Below, one piece after another: positions 33,733 through 43,340 of a stretch of 64,000 nucleotides of DNA. Location of the stretch: assembly GCF_900099805.1 (NCBI RefSeq), contig NZ_FNDR01000001.1, positions 1-64,000 on the forward strand, read 5' to 3'. Position 1 is the stretch's first letter. Each line of letters begins with the position of its first letter. The notes beneath the pieces are model-generated. The model saw only the letters and a program-made list of their open reading frames with translations, made no database searches and had not been told where the DNA came from. This stretch comes from Variovorax sp. OV700 (GTDB lineage: Bacteria; Pseudomonadota; Gammaproteobacteria; Burkholderiales; Burkholderiaceae_C). The position numbers and the translations under genes were made by a program.

Positions 33733-34479
33733 TCAGGCGCCGCGCTGCCGCATCGCCTCGTAGAGGCACACCCCGCTGGCCACCGAAACGTTCAGGCTCT
33801 CCACCGCACCCGCCATCGGAATGCTCACGAGCTCGTCGCAGGTCTTGCGGGTGAGCTGCCGCATGCCCTCGCCTTCGGCGCCGAGCACCAGCGCCAGGGG
33901 CCGCTTGAAATCGCTCTGGTAGAGGGTGCCGGGCGCATCGTCGCTCGTGCCGATGCACCAGATGTTGCGCTCCTTGAGCTCGTTCAGCGTGCGCGCCAGG
34001 TTGGTCACCATGAAGTACGGCACGGTCTCGGCGGCGCCGCTCGCCACCTTGGCCACCGTGGCGTTGATGCCGGCTGCGTGGTCCTTGGGGGCGATGACCG
34101 CATGCGCGCCTGCGCCATCGGCCACGCGCAGGCAGGCCCCGAGGTTGTGCGGATCGGTCACGCCGTCGAGCACCAGCAACAGGGGCACGGTGCCGGCCTC
34201 CTCGAGCCCTTCGAGCAATTCGTCGAGCGAGCGGACCTGCGCGATGGGTTCGACCCGGGCCACCACGCCCTGGTGGCCGTGGCTGCCGCTGAGCTTGGCG
34301 AGCCGGAGGCCGTCGGCCTCGACCAGCCGCACGCCGGCTTCCTGCGCGCGTACGATGAACTGTTTCATGCGCGCATCGCGCCGGCTGGTGTCGAACATCA
34401 CTTCGAGCACCGATTTCGGCGCGGTCTTGATGCGCACGCCCACGGCATGGAAGCCGAAGATCACTTTGGGAGAAGACAT
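33733..34479 (-). CDS. rlmB: 23S rRNA (guanosine-2251-2'-O)-methyltransferase
   Basis: A 248-residue SpoU-family methyltransferase. The N-terminal substrate-binding domain begins KVIFGFHAVGVRIKTAP. The trefoil-knot catalytic domain shows motif 1 VLDGVTDPHNLGACLRVADG, motif 2 ALVLGAEGEGM and motif 3 SIPMAGAVESLNVSVA. It methylates the ribose of G2251 in the peptidyl-transferase region of 23S rRNA. Length and motifs fit RlmB rather than TrmH. It is followed on the same strand by nothing close; the gene upstream is 33 bp away. Confidence 0.93.
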   Translation of the reverse strand: MSSPKVIFGFHAVGVRIKTAPKSVLEVMFDTSRRDARMKQFIVRAQEAGVRLVEADGLRLAKLSGSHGHQGVVARVEPIAQVRSLDELLEGLEEAGTVPLLLVLDGVTDPHNLGACLRVADGAGAHAVIAPKDHAAGINATVAKVASGAAETVPYFMVTNLARTLNELKERNIWCIGTSDDAPGTLYQSDFKRPLALVLGAEGEGMRQLTRKTCDELVSIPMAGAVESLNVSVASGVCLYEAMRQRGA

Positions 34480-34512
34480 CTGTCGATTATCGAGGGCTGC
34501 GCGCCCTCTCCT

Positions 34513-35493
34513 TCATGCAATAGGCAATCCGCTGTGCGCACGGGTCCGTTCGTCGTGCAGTTCCTGCACGGCCAGTGCGTTCGGGTGCACGCGCGCGCTG
34601 TTGCCTGCGCTTTCCAGGTACTGGCAGGCGGCATGGCCCTCTGCGGCCTTTTCATAGTGCGCAACCCACGCATCGCGCACGGGCAGCTTCTCGGGCGACA
34701 CGGGCCACACGCCCGGCCGCGGCCGGATGTGCTCGCCGATGCCGATGCGCCAGGGCTTGGCGCTCAGGCGGGCGCGAAAGCAGTTCTGGTTGCGGCACAT
34801 GCGCGCATAGGTCTTGTCCACGCCCAGCGCATGGAAGCAGTCCGCAACCGCCATGTCGGCCGGGCTGAAAACGTCGTGCATCGCCAGCACCCGGAAGCCG
34901 GCCGGCGTGCGATAGAGGCGCAGGTGCCAGTCGGGATGCTGATGAACGAAGCGCCCGATGCGGTCGGCCGCGCGCTTCTCGGGCGCGGGGTTGCTGCTGG
35001 CCTCGCCGCGCTTCTTGGCCAGGCCGATGCGATAGGCGACGATGAAGACCACGATGGCGGCGATGAGCCCGCCCTCCCAGGTCTTGGCAGTCCAGCCGCC
35101 GACGACGCCGGCGATGAGTGCGGGCGCAATTGCAAAGGCGAACAGGCTGCCGCGCAGGGGCTCGTCGAAATCGATGTCGACGAACAGCACGTCGGGCGTG
35201 TTGAGGCAGCGCGCGCCGTAGCTGTTGCGGGTGATGACGGTGTCGCCCTGCCGCTCGATGATCTCTTCGCGGATGGGCACGCCTTCGGCCCCGTTGTAGG
35301 CCAGCTTTCGCTCGCGGCGGTTGAGCTTCTCGCCACTGGCAATGCGATCGAACGCCTCTCTCGTGCGCTCGTCGGCATGCGCCTGCGCGGCGATCGGGCT
35401 GTCGTCGGACCAGCCGTAGCGCCGCACGGTAATCTGCTTGCCCGCCACCTGCTCCTGAATGCGGCCTTCGGCCCAGAACCGGGGGACGATCAT
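34513..35493 (-). CDS. Conserved membrane protein of unknown function
   Basis: A 326-residue protein starting MIVPRFWAEGRIQEQ. Two membrane helices lie at about 116-133 and 142-158, splitting a charged N-terminal half (containing LNRRERKLAYNG and LFVDIDFDEP) from a C-terminal half with LYRTPAGFRVLAMHD and TYARMCRNQNCFRARLSAKPWRIG. I recognise no named family. The aspartate pair and the RTPAGFR segment recall primase-like folds, but two helices between them make that doubtful. Its ATG overlaps the stop codon of the ABC ATPase gene (ATGA), so it is cotranscribed and may work with that transporter. Confidence 0.7.
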   Translation of the reverse strand: MIVPRFWAEGRIQEQVAGKQITVRRYGWSDDSPIAAQAHADERTREAFDRIASGEKLNRRERKLAYNGAEGVPIREEIIERQGDTVITRNSYGARCLNTPDVLFVDIDFDEPLRGSLFAFAIAPALIAGVVGGWTAKTWEGGLIAAIVVFIVAYRIGLAKKRGEASSNPAPEKRAADRIGRFVHQHPDWHLRLYRTPAGFRVLAMHDVFSPADMAVADCFHALGVDKTYARMCRNQNCFRARLSAKPWRIGIGEHIRPRPGVWPVSPEKLPVRDAWVAHYEKAAEGHAACQYLESAGNSARVHPNALAVQELHDERTRAHSGLPIA

Positions 35494-36212
35494 GCTTCGA
35501 GCGAGGCCACCAGCACGGGCCTGGACTCGTTGAGCGCCATGCGCCCGGCCTCGATGGTGATCCGGCGCTCGCACTGGGCCGCGATGCCGCGGTCATGGGT
35601 GACGAGCACAAGCGTGGTGCCAAGCTCGCGGTTGAGGTCGAACATCAGCCGCATGACCTGCTCGCCGGTCGCGAAGTCGAGGCTTCCAGTGGGTTCGTCG
35701 GCCAGCAGCAGGGCCGGCTGCACCACGAAGGCGCGGGCAAGCGCCACGCGCTGCTGTTCGCCGCCCGAAAGCACCTTGGGATAGTGGCCCAGGCGCTGCC
35801 CGAGCCCGACGCGCCCGAGCATCTCGGTGGCGGCCTTGCGGGCGTCCTTGCGGTCGGCCAGCTCGAGCGGCAGCATCACGTTTTCGAGCGCGCTCAGGTT
35901 GCCCAGCAGCTGGAAGCTCTGGAACACGAAACCCACGCGCTGGGCACGCAGCGCGGCGCGCTCGTCCTCGTCGATGGCGAAGATGTCGTCCCCCGCCAGC
36001 CTAACCGTGCCGCGGGTGGGCGTGTCGAGGCCGGCGATGATCGACAGCAAGGTGCTCTTGCCCGAGCCCGAGGCGCCGACAATGGCGGCAGTTTCCCGCG
36101 CCCCCAGGGTGAAATCGATGTTCTGCAAAATGTCGAGCGTGCCGGTCGAGTCGGTCACCGACTTGAACACGTGCTCGACAGCGACAATGGCATCAGGCGA
36201 GGGTTGGGACAT
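35490..36212 (-). CDS. ABC transporter ATP-binding protein (YbbA/LolD-like)
   Basis: A 240-residue ATPase of the MacB/LolD type with Walker A GASGSGKS (46-53), Q-loop VFQSFQLLGNLSALEN, signature LSGGEQQRVALARAF, Walker B LLADEPTGSLD and H-loop VTHD. In E. coli the ybbA-ybbP transporter genes lie next to tesA, and the same adjacency holds here. However, no YbbP-like permease is in the window; the downstream gene is a two-helix protein of unknown type. The ATG at 36212 shares the tetranucleotide CATG with the divergent tesA start. Confidence 0.87.
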   Translation of the reverse strand: MSQPSPDAIVAVEHVFKSVTDSTGTLDILQNIDFTLGARETAAIVGASGSGKSTLLSIIAGLDTPTRGTVRLAGDDIFAIDEDERAALRAQRVGFVFQSFQLLGNLSALENVMLPLELADRKDARKAATEMLGRVGLGQRLGHYPKVLSGGEQQRVALARAFVVQPALLLADEPTGSLDFATGEQVMRLMFDLNRELGTTLVLVTHDRGIAAQCERRITIEAGRMALNESRPVLVASLEA

Positions 36213-36891
36213 GAAAAGGCTTTTCGTTTTGAATCGACGTGACTTTATCTTGACCGCGGCCGCATTCGGCAGCGCAGGGACATCGGGGCTGGCGCAGGCC
36301 CAGGCCGCACAGGCTGCTGCGCCCCGCCAGCCGGTGATTCTGGTGCTGGGCGATTCGCTGAGCGCCGAGTACGGCCTCAAGCGTGGCGAGGGCTGGGTGC
36401 CCCTGCTCGAAAAGCGCCTCGCGGCGCAAAAGATCCCGGCCACGGTGGTCAATGCCAGCATCAGTGGCGACACCACCTCAGGCGGGCGAGCCCGCTTTGC
36501 CTCGCTGCTGACGCAGCACAAGCCCAGCCACGTGGTGGTCGAGCTTGGCGCCAACGACGCGCTGCGCGGCCTGCCGCTGCAGAACACCGAGGAAAACCTG
36601 CTGCAGATCACCAAGGCCGCGCAGGCCTCGGGCGCCAAGGTGCTGATCGTCGGCATCCAGGTGCCGCCCAACTACGGCGGCGACTACACACGGCGCTTCG
36701 AGGCCGTGTTCGGCAAGGTGGCCGGCGCCACCAAGGCCGCGCTGGTGCCGTTCCTGCTCAAGGGCGTGGCCGACGCGCCCGATGCGCTCTCGCTGTTCCA
36801 GGCGGACCGAATCCATCCCACCGCCGCGGCCCAGCCGCAGCTGCTCGACAACGTCTGGCCGGAACTGCGCAAGCTGCTGGCAGCCAAATAG
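36211..36891 (+). CDS. tesA: Arylesterase / thioesterase I (SGNH hydrolase, TesA-like)
   Basis: A 226-residue exported SGNH hydrolase. The leader contains NRRDFILTAAAFGSAG, a twin-arginine-like pattern. Catalytic blocks are all present: block I GDSLS (S49), block II ISGDTTSGG, block III GANDALR and block V DRIHP. TesA hydrolyses acyl-CoA, lysophospholipids and aryl esters in the periplasm. Its ATG begins one base before the divergent ABC ATPase start, so its ribosome site and promoter must lie in that gene's 5' coding region. A strong hairpin terminator follows. Confidence 0.92.
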   Translation: MKRLFVLNRRDFILTAAAFGSAGTSGLAQAQAAQAAAPRQPVILVLGDSLSAEYGLKRGEGWVPLLEKRLAAQKIPATVVNASISGDTTSGGRARFASLLTQHKPSHVVVELGANDALRGLPLQNTEENLLQITKAAQASGAKVLIVGIQVPPNYGGDYTRRFEAVFGKVAGATKAALVPFLLKGVADAPDALSLFQADRIHPTAAAQPQLLDNVWPELRKLLAAK

Positions 36892-36902
36892 GCGGGACTC
36901 AA

Positions 36903-36948
36903 AAGCAAAAAAGCCGCTGCAAGCCCGAAGGCCTGCGGCGGCTTTTTT
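36903..36948. terminator. Bidirectional intrinsic terminator after tesA
   Basis: An imperfect 12-bp stem (GCCGCTGCAAGC at 36913-36924 with GCCTGCGGCGGC at 36931-36942) is flanked by an A-run on the left and TTTTTT on the right. It can end transcription of tesA on the plus strand and of the small minus-strand gene at 36973-37176. Confidence 0.85.
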
Positions 36949-36972
36949 CGTCGAGAGCCCGGTTTCGAAGAA

Positions 36973-37176
36973 TCAACCGTTCTTGGTGGGCAGCTCGGGG
37001 ATGGTGGGCGGATCGCGTTCCAGCGAAGCGACGTCGGTTTCCGGGTCGCCCGGCGCAAGGCCATCGCTGCTTGGAGAGAGCTTCCGATTGGCCTTCTCGC
37101 GGAGCTTTTCTTCCTTCTTCTTCTTCTTGGCCAGCTCTTTCTGGCGCTTCTCGTAGCCGTAATTTGGTGTTGCCAC
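36973..37176 (-). CDS. Small lysine-rich protein of unknown function
   Basis: A 67-residue, very basic protein: (M)ATPNYGYEKRQKELAKKKKK, then EEKLREKANRKLSPSSDG and an acidic, Pro-rich end (ERDPPTIPELPTKNG). It starts with GTG at 37176, with AAGGAG five bases upstream, so it is likely real. The lysine-rich helix may bind nucleic acid or ribosomes. Similar short proteins are common in betaproteobacteria without an assigned role. It ends close to the shared terminator behind tesA. Confidence 0.75.
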   Translation of the reverse strand: MATPNYGYEKRQKELAKKKKKEEKLREKANRKLSPSSDGLAPGDPETDVASLERDPPTIPELPTKNG

Positions 37177-37245
37177 TGCTTCTCCTTGAGGCGAGACAGT
37201 CCCGGTGACTGTGCGTAGGCTACTGTAAGCGATAACGGTGTGGTC

Positions 37246-38208
37246 TCAAGGCAGCGGACCGGGAGCCGTTTCGAACTCGAACACACCTTGCAAACCCGGA
37301 TAGCGCTGGAACATGAACCAACCCATCGCCCCCGCGCCAGCCACCATGGCCAGGACCATTGCGGCCACCATCCAGCCGGCGTGCACACCCGGCGGCCATA
37401 GAAAAATCACGGGCAGCACCGGCAGCAGCGCGCCAACGGAAGACAGCCACATCCAGCGCCTGGGAGCCAGCATGGGTTCCCAAGTTTCCGGATCGATGCC
37501 GGCGTCGATGAACACCTCGGCCGCAAAGCGCAGGCGCGGCTCCGGCTGGGTTGCGAGGCGCAGCAGGAGTGCGCGCAGCAGCACGGCGCGGTTGCGAAAG
37601 CGCAGGACGCGCCCGGCGTCCACGGTCAGCGCCAGGGGCAGCTTGATCTCGGCGATGCCGCAGCCCCCTGCAGCCTGCTGCTGGAAGACCAGGCGCTTGA
37701 CGATGGCCTCGCCCGAGGCGAACTCGGTTTTCACGTCGCAGAAGCCGGCGGACGTGCGCCGCACGTCGCGCCAGGCGACGCCCCGCGGCGAGGCCGGATC
37801 GCCCCAACGCAGGCCCGTCGAGTCGATGCGGAACATCCCCCCGCCGACCCGCGAAAACTGGCGCACCAGGTGCCAGAGACCGCCGCCCAAACCGGCTGCC
37901 AGCACCAATCCGACAAGCACGACGACCGCTTCGTTGCCCTGAATGTTGGATCCCTCGCCCTCCAGCATCACCGCCGCACCGAGCGACAGCGCGACCAGCG
38001 CGAAAACAGCGATCAGCCCGCCGACAAGGAGCCGGGTCGCCCTCAGGTCCGGGACGCCTTCCAGCGGCCCAGCTTGCTCGAGCGCCTCCAGCACGGGCGC
38101 AGGAAGGGCCAGCACGCGCGGGACGACCCGGCCGGGCGCTGACGGCAATACCACCTCGCGCGCGGCCGGCAACGCAGCGGCACGAAGCTGGCGGCGCTTT
38201 CTCCCCAT
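37246..38208 (-). CDS. Membrane protein of unknown function
   Basis: A 320-residue protein with a basic N-terminal region rich in Arg, Ala and Pro (first 55 residues), two central helices (RLLVGGLIAVFALVALSLGAAV and AVVVLVGLVLAAGLGGGLWHL, given by their cores), a soluble domain (GGGMFRIDSTGLRW, VFQQQAAGGCGIAEIKLPL), and two C-terminal helices (SSVGALLPVLPVIFLW; MVAAMVLAMVAGAGAMGWFMF). I recognise no family. It is 13 bp downstream of the PLP enzyme gene on the same strand, so it may be cotranscribed with it. Confidence 0.7.
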   Translation of the reverse strand: MGRKRRQLRAAALPAAREVVLPSAPGRVVPRVLALPAPVLEALEQAGPLEGVPDLRATRLLVGGLIAVFALVALSLGAAVMLEGEGSNIQGNEAVVVLVGLVLAAGLGGGLWHLVRQFSRVGGGMFRIDSTGLRWGDPASPRGVAWRDVRRTSAGFCDVKTEFASGEAIVKRLVFQQQAAGGCGIAEIKLPLALTVDAGRVLRFRNRAVLLRALLLRLATQPEPRLRFAAEVFIDAGIDPETWEPMLAPRRWMWLSSVGALLPVLPVIFLWPPGVHAGWMVAAMVLAMVAGAGAMGWFMFQRYPGLQGVFEFETAPGPLP

Positions 38209-38221
38209 GGCGCGCGCGAAC

Positions 38222-39415
38222 CTACAGCCGCGCCAGCGCCTGCTGCAGGTCGGCCCGCAGATCTTCCACGTCCTCCAGGCCCACCGAGAAGCGCACCAGC
38301 GTGCCCTTGTAGGGCCACCGCGCGACGCTTGCGTCGCGCATCAGTCCGATGTCGTAAGGCACCACGAGGCTCACGGGGCCGCCCCACGAATAGCCGAGGC
38401 GAAAGAGGTTCAGGCTGTCGCAGAAGCGGTCGACCTGCTCGGTGCTGTAGTGCTCGTCGAACACGATCGAGAAGAGCCCGGCGGCCAGGTCGGCCGCGCC
38501 GCACAGCGCACGCCAGTTGGCATGGCCGGGCGATTCTTCGAGCGCGGGATGGAGCACCTGGGCGATCTCTTCGCGGCCACTGAGCCAGCGCGCCAGTTCG
38601 CGCGCCGAACGGTCGTGCGCGGCATAGCGCAATCCGATGCTGGGCAGCGAGCGCAGCAGGGTTTCCACATCGCCCACGCCGACGCCGAAGCCCATGCGCA
38701 TGTGGGTGAGCTTGAGCGCACGATGCAGGCGATCGTCGCGGGTGACGACGCTGCCCATCAGCACGTCGCCGCCGCCGCTCGGGTACTTGGTGAGCGCATG
38801 CACCGAGATGTCCACACCCTGCCCGCTGCCGTTGAAATCGAAAGGCGCGAAGGCCAGGCCCGCGCCCCAGGTGTTGTCCAGCGCGGTGACCACCCCGCGC
38901 GCGCGGCAGACGTTCACGAGCGCCGGCAGATCGGGAAACTCCATGGTCACCGAGCCCGCCGCCTCCACCCACACCAGCCGCGTGCGGTCCGACAGCTTGG
39001 CAGCCAGGTCGGCCGGGTTCATTGCGTCGTACATGCGGTGCGTGATGCCGAAGTTCGCCAGCTCACCGGTGGCCAGCGCCTTGTTGGGGCCGTAGGCGTT
39101 GTCGGGAATCAGCACCTCGTCGCCGCTTTTCAGGAAGGCAAAGGACACCAGCGAAATGGCCGCGAGCCCGCTCGGTACCAGCAGGCATTCGGTCCCGCCC
39201 TCGAGCGTGGCCAGGCGCTCCTCGAGCGTGAAGGTCGTTGGCGTGCCGTGCAGGCCGTAGGTGTAGCCGGCCTTGGTCTTCCAGTCGCGTGCGCGCATGG
39301 CAGCCACGTCGGCGAAGAACACGGTCGACGCCTTGAAGATGCCGGGCTGCGGCGCCGCAAAGTTGGCAGGTGGGGTGTAGGGGTGGTGGATCAGGGTCGT
39401 GGAGGGCTTGCTCAT
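38222..39415 (-). CDS. metC: Cystathionine beta-lyase (PLP transsulfuration enzyme)
   Basis: A 397-residue Cys/Met-metabolism PLP enzyme. The PLP lysine is K210 in SVHALTKYPSGG, and ALDNTWGAGLAFAPFDFNG contains the conserved aspartate for the pyridine nitrogen. The early YTYGLHGTPTTFTLEERLATLEGG (key core TPTTFTLEERL) and the tail KGTLVRFSVGLEDVEDL fit bacterial cystathionine beta-lyases, which split cystathionine to homocysteine, pyruvate and ammonia. Other gamma-family enzymes share these motifs, so the exact reaction is probable rather than certain. Confidence 0.85.
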   Translation of the reverse strand: MSKPSTTLIHHPYTPPANFAAPQPGIFKASTVFFADVAAMRARDWKTKAGYTYGLHGTPTTFTLEERLATLEGGTECLLVPSGLAAISLVSFAFLKSGDEVLIPDNAYGPNKALATGELANFGITHRMYDAMNPADLAAKLSDRTRLVWVEAAGSVTMEFPDLPALVNVCRARGVVTALDNTWGAGLAFAPFDFNGSGQGVDISVHALTKYPSGGGDVLMGSVVTRDDRLHRALKLTHMRMGFGVGVGDVETLLRSLPSIGLRYAAHDRSARELARWLSGREEIAQVLHPALEESPGHANWRALCGAADLAAGLFSIVFDEHYSTEQVDRFCDSLNLFRLGYSWGGPVSLVVPYDIGLMRDASVARWPYKGTLVRFSVGLEDVEDLRADLQQALARL

Positions 39416-39553
39416 GTGCAGATGCTAGCGCGGCCGCCGTCCGGATGAGCAACGAGGCTGCGGCGTCCCTCGGCCAAGGCTTGGGAAAGCAGCGGTGCAG
39501 CGCTCAGAATGACGCTCTGGCCCTGCTTGTTCTTTTTTTGGAAAGGCACCCTC

Positions 39554-40003
39554 ATGGCAATCCACGAGCTGTTCCCGTACCTTTGCGTCGACGATGCCGG
39601 CGCGGCCATCGATTACTACTGCAAGGTCTTCGAAGTGAAGGAGATCTTCCGCCTCACCGAGCCCAGCGGGCGCATCGGCCACGCGGAACTCGATTTTCAC
39701 AACGGCGCGGTTCTGATGCTTTCGGACGAATTTGCCGAATACAACATCCGCAGCGCCAAAACGCTCGGCGGCACCGCGGTGACGCTGCACCTGCATGTGG
39801 ACGATGCGGACGCGGTGGTGGCCCGTGCCGTCGCGGCCGGTGCCACGCTGGACATGGCGCCGCAAGACCAGTTCTATGGCGAGCGTTCCGGCGTGTTCCG
39901 CGACCCCTTCGGGCATCGCTGGAACGTGGGCCACAGCATCGAGAAGCTGACGCCGGAAGAAATGCAGCGGCGCTACACCGCGATGTTCGATTCGACCGGT
40001 TGA
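39554..40003 (+). CDS. VOC family protein (PhnB/glyoxalase-like)
   Basis: A 149-residue vicinal-oxygen-chelate protein with two beta-alpha-beta-beta-beta units: LFPYLCVDDAGAAIDYYCKVF with GRIGHAELDFHNGAVLMLSDE, and TAVTLHLHVDDADAVVARAV with FYGERSGVFRDPFGHRWNVGH. The metal-binding pattern of the PhnB-like group appears in GHAEL, HLHV and the FGHRW region. The reaction is unknown. GGAAAGG precedes the ATG. It is divergent from metC and convergent with the phosphoribosyltransferase gene. Confidence 0.88.
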   Translation: MAIHELFPYLCVDDAGAAIDYYCKVFEVKEIFRLTEPSGRIGHAELDFHNGAVLMLSDEFAEYNIRSAKTLGGTAVTLHLHVDDADAVVARAVAAGATLDMAPQDQFYGERSGVFRDPFGHRWNVGHSIEKLTPEEMQRRYTAMFDSTG

Positions 40004-40030
40004 GCGGGCAACCGGCGCGCGCGGATCAGG

Positions 40031-40555
40031 TCAGACTGACCACTTCTCCAGCAGCTTCTCGGGGCCGAGCGCGTCGTAACCTTCGAACGGTTGGTGGATC
40101 CAAGGGTTGGTGGCCAGGTACTCGACCGAGTAGTCGGGCGTGAAGGTCGACAGCGCCTTGGTCCAGAGCACCGCGCTGCGCAGCTCGCTGATCGGCTTGT
40201 AGTTGTTGCGCAGCATGTCCATGACCGCGTGCAGCGTGTGGCCCGAGTCGGCCAGGTCGTCCACCAGCAGCACCCTGCCCGCGATCTCGCCCTTGGGCGT
40301 GGTGATGAAGCGGGCGATGTCCAGGTGGCCCTGAACCGTGCCGGCATCGGCGCGGTAGGAGCTGGTCGACATGATCGCCAGCGGCTTGTCGAAGATGCGC
40401 GACAGCACGTCGCCGGGGCGCATGCCGCCGCGTGCCAGGCACAGAATGGTGTCGAACTGCCAATCCGACTGGTGAATCTTGATCGCCAGCTTCTCGATCA
40501 GGTTGTGGTACTCGTCGTAGCTGACGTAGAGATGCTTGCCGTCTTCGGTCAACAT
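40031..40555 (-). CDS. Purine phosphoribosyltransferase-like protein
   Basis: A 174-residue type I phosphoribosyltransferase with the PRPP-binding motif VLLVDDLADSGHTL and upstream ILCLARGGMRPGDVLSRIF. The C-terminal hood is short (YSVEYLATNPWIHQPFEGYD). This form resembles xanthine/guanine or hypoxanthine phosphoribosyltransferases that follow purA in betaproteobacteria. It would salvage a purine base to its nucleotide. It starts 18 bp after the purA stop and is therefore probably translated from the same mRNA. Confidence 0.85.
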   Translation of the reverse strand: MLTEDGKHLYVSYDEYHNLIEKLAIKIHQSDWQFDTILCLARGGMRPGDVLSRIFDKPLAIMSTSSYRADAGTVQGHLDIARFITTPKGEIAGRVLLVDDLADSGHTLHAVMDMLRNNYKPISELRSAVLWTKALSTFTPDYSVEYLATNPWIHQPFEGYDALGPEKLLEKWSV

Positions 40556-40573
40556 GGTGGGGTTCGTTCCTGG

Positions 40574-41920
<1,347 letters not shown>

Positions 41921-41928
41921 TCAAAAAT

Positions 41929-43089
41929 TCAGATGGCTCGGACTCGCCACTGCCCTGCTTGCTCGACGAGCTCGCGGTCGCAATGGAATTCATCGATTTC
42001 GCTGCCGTGGCCAGGGAGCACGCAGACTACGGTCTCGCCGGCCTTGCGCAATGCGGCAATGGCCTGGCGCAGGCCGGCCGCGTCGCTCCAGGGCGCGCGG
42101 ATGGCTGCGCGCAGCGGCCGTGCCGGCAGCACGCCGACCAGTTCGCGCACGTCGAGGCTGAAGCCCACCGCCGGGCGGTTGCGGCCGAACACGGCACCGA
42201 CTTCGTCGTAGCGGCCGCCGCGCACCAGCGCATCGGCCGCACCCGGCACGTAGATGCCAAAGCGCATTCCGCTGTAGTAGGCATAGCCGCGCAGGTCGGC
42301 CAGGTCGAAGCTGATCTGCCGTGCGGAATCGCCCTGCAGGCTGGCGGCAAGCTGCTTCAGGCCAGCCAGCGCCGCGCTCACGGCGGGCGTGCCCTTGAGG
42401 GCCTTGGCCGCCTCGTCGAGCACCGACGCATCGCCGTACAGCTGGACCAGTGCACGAAGCCCGTCGCGCGACGGTGCCGGGAAATCGCGCGTGAGCGCAT
42501 GCAACTCGCTCGCGTCCTTGGCAACCAGCGCCGCATGCACGCGCGCCAGCGCCGAGGCATCGACCGGCACGCCGGCGAACAGCGCCCGAACGATGCGCGC
42601 ATCTGCCAGGTCGACGATCAGGCCCTCGCCGATTCCCGATGCATGGAGGCAATCGAGCGCCAGCAACAGGACTTCGGTGTCGGCCTCGAGGCCGGCATGG
42701 CCGTAGATTTCGGCCCCGAACTGCAGCGGCTCGCGAGTGGCATGCGGGCGGTCGGGGCGGGTGTGGAGCACCGGGCCGCAGTAGCACAGGCGCGCCACGC
42801 CTTCGCGGTTCAGCAGGTGGGCGTCGATCCGCGCCACCTGGGGGGTGGTGTCGGCTCGCAGGCCCATGCTGCGGCCGGAGAGCTGGTCCACAAGCTTGAA
42901 GGTTTGGAGGTCGAGCGCCTCGCCGGTGCCCGACAGCAGCGACTCGAGATGCTCGAGCAGCGGCGGCATTACCAGCTCGTAGCCATAGCCACGGGCGGTA
43001 TCGAGCAGCTGGCGTCGAAGTTCTTCGATGTGGCGCGCCTCGGAAGGCAGCACATCGGCAATGTGATCCGGGAGGACCCAGGCGGACAT
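41929..43089 (-). CDS. hisZ: ATP phosphoribosyltransferase regulatory subunit
   Basis: A 386-residue protein with a histidyl-tRNA-synthetase-like catalytic core but no anticodon-binding domain: [21 protein letters not shown] at the start, [27 protein letters not shown] (motif 2-like) and a degenerate motif 3. That is the signature of HisZ, which pairs with the short HisG form to make the first histidine-synthesis enzyme and give feedback control. HisG is not in this window. The real hisS, with its anticodon domain, is at 50577-51887. Confidence 0.94.
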   Translation of the reverse strand: MSAWVLPDHIADVLPSEARHIEELRRQLLDTARGYGYELVMPPLLEHLESLLSGTGEALDLQTFKLVDQLSGRSMGLRADTTPQVARIDAHLLNREGVARLCYCGPVLHTRPDRPHATREPLQFGAEIYGHAGLEADTEVLLLALDCLHASGIGEGLIVDLADARIVRALFAGVPVDASALARVHAALVAKDASELHALTRDFPAPSRDGLRALVQLYGDASVLDEAAKALKGTPAVSAALAGLKQLAASLQGDSARQISFDLADLRGYAYYSGMRFGIYVPGAADALVRGGRYDEVGAVFGRNRPAVGFSLDVRELVGVLPARPLRAAIRAPWSDAAGLRQAIAALRKAGETVVCVLPGHGSEIDEFHCDRELVEQAGQWRVRAI

Positions 43090-43132
43090 GGGGATCGGGG
43101 GCGTGGTTAAACCGGGATTCTACCGGGACGCG

Positions 43133-43321
43133 CTACCCCATTACCCAAAGCAGAAACAAACCCAGCAAGATGCTGCAGAGTCCGAAGAAGCGCAGCTGGC
43201 CGTCGCGCAGCTGCATCAGCTGGCCGAAACCGCGCCGCCAGCCGCCCGGCGACACGAAAGGCAGGATGCCTTCGATCACCAGGACCAGCGCCAGTGCGCT
43301 CCAGAAAATTTCGGCGCTCAC
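43133..43321 (-). CDS. DUF2065 small membrane protein (YjeT-like)
   Basis: A 62-residue protein with two helices, (M)SAEIFWSALALVLVIEGIL and FFGLCSILLGLFLLWVMG, joined by the conserved FVSPGGWRRGFGQLMQLRDGQ loop (core GGWRR). This matches DUF2065/YjeT, whose gene follows hflC in many proteobacteria. It begins with GTG, 19 bp after the hflC stop. The function is unknown; position suggests an accessory to HflKC or a neighbour only. Confidence 0.9.
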   Translation of the reverse strand: MSAEIFWSALALVLVIEGILPFVSPGGWRRGFGQLMQLRDGQLRFFGLCSILLGLFLLWVMG

Positions 43322-43340
43322 GACAGCCCGGCCTGCAGCC

